Source: an uncultured Clostridia bacterium
GTDB lineage: Bacteria; Bacillota; Clostridia; Oscillospirales; Acutalibacteraceae
Length of the DNA stretch: 34,254 bases
NCBI GenBank assembly: GCA_944380855.1
Contig: CALWIW010000024.1
Location: forward strand, 1-34,254
Direction of reading: 5' to 3'
A program made the position numbers and the translations under genes. The notes under the pieces were generated by a model. It was not told the DNA's origin. It worked only from the letters and a program-made list of their open reading frames with translations, and did no database searches. Below, piece after piece: positions 32,253 through 34,254 of this stretch (position 1 is the stretch's first letter; each line of letters begins with the position of its first letter).

Positions 32253-32492
32253 ATGGCTGAAAGACCTATGAACAGAAGCAGAAAGCCACGCAAGAAAGTT
32301 TGCGGTTTCTGCGTTGACAAGGTAGAAAACATAGATTACAAGGATATTGCAAGACTTCGCCGTTATATGTCAGAGCGTGGCAAGATTTTGCCCCGCCGTG
32401 TAACAGGTACTTGTGCAGCACACCAGAGAGCTCTTACAGTAGCAATCAAGCGTGCTCGTCACCTTGCTCTTCTTCCTTACACAACAGACTGA
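32253..32492 (+). CDS. rpsR: Ribosomal protein bS18
   Basis: This small-subunit protein (79 residues) has the basic N-terminus [15 protein letters not shown] followed by VCGFCVDK (a CxxC pair, possible zinc ligand with a later Cys), then [20 protein letters not shown] and the arginine-rich [14 protein letters not shown], typical of bS18. It is the last gene of the operon, 58 bases after ssb, with AAAGGAGAC before the ATG. Confidence 0.97.
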   Translation: MAERPMNRSRKPRKKVCGFCVDKVENIDYKDIARLRRYMSERGKILPRRVTGTCAAHQRALTVAIKRARHLALLPYTTD

Positions 32493-32516
32493 TAAAATTC
32501 TATGTGATAAAAAATT

Positions 32517-32552
32517 CACCCTATCGGCTGATAAAGCCGGTAGGGTGTTTTT
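32517..32552 (+). terminator. Terminator of rpsF-ssb-rpsR
   Basis: CACCCTATCGGCT pairs with AGCCGGTAGGGTG (32517-32529 with 32535-32547, one wobble), loop GATAA, followed by TTTTT. Confidence 0.95.
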
Positions 32553-32590
32553 GTATATTTTCTGATAATTATCTATGTTAATTTCAAATT

Positions 32591-32609
32591 TAAAAACAGA
32601 GTTTTCTGT
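32591..32609 (-). terminator. Weak terminator of the metallophosphoesterase gene
   Basis: On the minus strand ACAGA pairs with TCTGT across loop AAAC and is followed by TTTTTAAATTT. The stem is only 5 bp. Confidence 0.35.
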
Positions 32610-32630
32610 AGGGCAGGGAAGAGGTCAAAT

Positions 32631-33530
32631 TTATAACTGATATTGATTTATTTCATTATCTCCGTTATATAATACAATATATATTATCTCCGGCGGATTG
32701 TTAAATCTAAATGGAAATAAACTGTTTCCTATACCTCTGCTGACAATCATAACGGTGTTGTCTTTTTGGTAAATTCCGCCGTCGTATTTCGGCAATAATC
32801 CTTGGTCAGGGGCATATAAACCGCCTATAAACGGCAGTCTGAACTGTCCTCCGTGGGCATGGCCGCTTAATACCAAATCTATATTCTTTTCCGTGTAGGC
32901 TTCAAACAGCTCCGAACGATGGGACAGAAGAATATTATAGCCGTCTGTAATTCCTGCTGCGTCTGTTTCAGCAGAGATAATGCTGTAGTCGGAAGAAAGT
33001 GTACCGTTACGCTTAATGGCAAAATCAGGGTCGTCTACTCCTGCAAGACTGATAGATGAACCGTTTCGGTTTATGCTGACAGATTGATTATGAAGTACGG
33101 TTACTCCCAGTTTTAGAAGCTCATCTTCCAAAATGTCATATTTTTCTCCTATCCTGGATTCATGATTACCTGTAACAAAATAACAAGGTGCAATATCTGT
33201 GATTTTCTCTATTAAAGAAACAGCAATGTTTATATTTGTGTTTCTTGAGTCAACAAAATCGCCTGTAATAACGATTATGTCCGGCTGTTGAGTTTTCAGG
33301 CTTTCTGTTATGGCGGAATTATTCTTTTCGAACTCAGCATTGTGAAAGTCTGATAATTGAGCTATTTTAAACCCGTTAAAAGCTTCGGGTATTTTTTTAT
33401 TATGCAAATCTATTGAAGTAACTCCGATATGTGAGTTTTGAATAATAGTCCAAATAAAGATAATCAAAAGGACAAACAGAATTAAAAGCTTTATTATAAT
33501 TTTTTTATTTTGAGATATTCCTTTTCTCAT
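32631..33530 (-). CDS. Membrane-anchored metallophosphoesterase (YkuE/YaeI type)
   Basis: The 299-residue protein has one N-terminal membrane anchor (about 9-28; IIIKLLILFVLLIIFIWTII), then a calcineurin-like phosphoesterase domain. The binuclear-metal motifs are all present: QLSDFHN (DxH), GDFVDSRN (GDxxD), GNHES and SGHAHGGQ (GHxH). Family members of this type have been linked to lipid or cell-envelope phosphoester cleavage, but the substrate here is not known. AGGAGG lies 11 bases before the ATG. It forms its own transcription unit; the neighbour upstream on the minus strand is set off by a strong hairpin. Confidence 0.92.
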   Translation of the reverse strand: MRKGISQNKKIIIKLLILFVLLIIFIWTIIQNSHIGVTSIDLHNKKIPEAFNGFKIAQLSDFHNAEFEKNNSAITESLKTQQPDIIVITGDFVDSRNTNINIAVSLIEKITDIAPCYFVTGNHESRIGEKYDILEDELLKLGVTVLHNQSVSINRNGSSISLAGVDDPDFAIKRNGTLSSDYSIISAETDAAGITDGYNILLSHRSELFEAYTEKNIDLVLSGHAHGGQFRLPFIGGLYAPDQGLLPKYDGGIYQKDNTVMIVSRGIGNSLFPFRFNNPPEIIYIVLYNGDNEINQYQL

Positions 33531-33718
33531 AGATTATAACCTCCTATAAGGCAAATCAAGCAGGTGCTGATTCAGTGCTTGTTTGGTTTGATTCCAGTTT
33601 TTACCGGTTTATGATAATTAAATCCCTAATTTTTTCAATACAACGTGGTATTCCAAAATATCGGTAGTTTCATTATATGTTGACGCTTTTGACGCAAGTA
33701 TCTATCTTGAATAAAAGA
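33531..33718. other. Intergenic region upstream of metallophosphoesterase
   Basis: The stretch holds a hairpin CAAGCA / TGCTTG (33558-33563 with 33577-33582) in the leader region of the metallophosphoesterase gene and a possible minus-strand promoter (TTGAAA near 33630). No gene is seen. Confidence 0.4.
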
Positions 33719-33750
33719 AAAGAGTCAGAACAAATTTGTTCTGACTCTTT
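33711..33750 (-). terminator. Terminator of the partial gene at the right edge
   Basis: A perfect 16-bp inverted repeat, AAAGAGTCAGAACAAA with its complement (33719-33734 with 33735-33750), is followed on the minus strand by TCTTTTATT. Confidence 0.85.
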
Positions 33751-33790
33751 CTGGAAGGGGTGGACACTTTAGATACCGTCTTCGTCTAAA

Positions 33791-34254
33791 TTAAGTATTG
33801 TCTTCATCTCTTCTAAACACTTCTACAGCCTCAATCAAACCTAATATCAAAGTTTTCGGAAGAAACATTATTCCATCGTGATAGGTAAAAATTAAATCAT
33901 TGCTAAATATTAAAGATGGCGATACGCAAGTTTCATGAATCAAACCACATCTTATACAAAAATATATAATATCTTCAATTTCAGCAAACCCATTGTTATC
34001 AGTTTTCAAGCCTTTGATATTTTTCCCAAATTGAAATTTGCATTTTTGATAGAACTGTACCGGCATACCAAACTGTGTAATGATTGACATATACTCATTT
34101 GAAAAATTACAAATACGATTTCTGTTACCCTTGATATTTCTATATTTGCTATTTGCACAGGCATCTATAGCACAACATATTAAACATAAAGCGGATTCAA
34201 ATTGTCCTTTTTCTAAAAGTATTTTACTTGAAATTATAAAATCATCAATATTCA
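33791..34254 (-). CDS. Unrecognised protein, start at or beyond the window edge
   Basis: The frame stays open from its stop at 33791 to the window edge, giving at least 153 residues. The last partial codon at the edge ends in TG, so the real start codon may lie exactly there (NTG AAT ATT GAT GAT). The N-terminal part reads NIDDFIISSKILLEKGQFES then ALCLICCAIDACANSKY, a helical, cysteine-rich stretch; the middle has KTDNNGFAEIEDIIYFCIRC; the end is EVFRRDEDNT. No signal peptide, membrane segment or known motif is visible in what is shown. The helical, all-cytosolic make-up with a short N-terminal helical region is loosely like HEPN-type domains, but this is a weak guess. Confidence 0.65.
   Translation of the reverse strand, partial: NIDDFIISSKILLEKGQFESALCLICCAIDACANSKYRNIKGNRNRICNFSNEYMSIITQFGMPVQFYQKCKFQFGKNIKGLKTDNNGFAEIEDIIYFCIRCGLIHETCVSPSLIFSNDLIFTYHDGIMFLPKTLILGLIEAVEVFRRDEDNT

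Overview
The window looks like chromosome from a low-G+C, Gram-positive anaerobe of the class Clostridia, most likely a gut Ruminococcaceae/Oscillospirales-type bacterium. Reasons: A+T-rich intergenic DNA; strong AGGAGG-type ribosome sites with many TTG and GTG starts; a T-box riboswitch; intrinsic terminators after most units; dockerin-bearing secreted proteins with cohesin-like modules; biotin-dependent decarboxylase/transcarboxylase-type genes; and a class III (oxygen-sensitive) ribonucleotide-reductase relative. No transposase, integrase, phage gene, CRISPR array, rRNA or tRNA was found. The species is not identified.

Layout. 1-1248: a GC-rich 41-bp tandem repeat, then the pseudouridine synthase rluB and a small GNAT-like protein. 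1275-4795: a biotin-dependent carboxyl-transfer operon (acyl-CoA carboxyltransferase-like subunit, biotin carrier, oxaloacetate/pyruvate carboxyltransferase) ending in a structured 3' RNA and a terminator. 4793-5484: a ribbon-helix-helix regulator divergent from a small membrane protein. 5485-13204: an extracellular cluster of three secreted proteins, each ending in a dockerin; two carry cohesin-like modules and FIVAR-like helical repeats, the third carries BspA-type leucine-rich repeats. 13225-16516: a tryptophan T-box leader, an 11-codon reading frame with one Trp codon, and the trpXYZ-type ABC transporter.

16605-17880: a single-gene fucO-type alcohol dehydrogenase. 17894-26212 (minus strand): radical SAM protein of the YgiQ family, ftsK, uppP, tepA-like protease, CorC/CNNM-family membrane protein and a DUF896 protein. 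26421-27806: an isolated ectB-type aminotransferase. 27829-29140 (minus): a DUF1048/PadR pair and a free-standing glycyl-radical-like domain related to the C-terminus of NrdD. 29236-32550 (plus): rpmB; DUF1836 protein plus SPFH protein; the rpsF-ssb-rpsR operon. 32591-34254 (minus): a membrane-anchored metallophosphoesterase and a gene cut by the window edge.

How parts may work together. The first operon moves a carboxyl group through a biotin carrier between a keto acid and an acyl-CoA, a subunit set like that of methylmalonyl-CoA:pyruvate transcarboxylase. The dockerin proteins could dock into a surface complex, with the five-module protein acting as scaffold. The trp unit appears to sense uncharged tRNA-Trp. 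The most interesting unexplained items are the 11-codon Trp reading frame with its adjoining hairpin downstream of the T-box, the pseudoknotted 3' RNA at 4636-4740, the multi-hairpin leader of the first dockerin gene, and the free-standing glycyl-radical-like domain.
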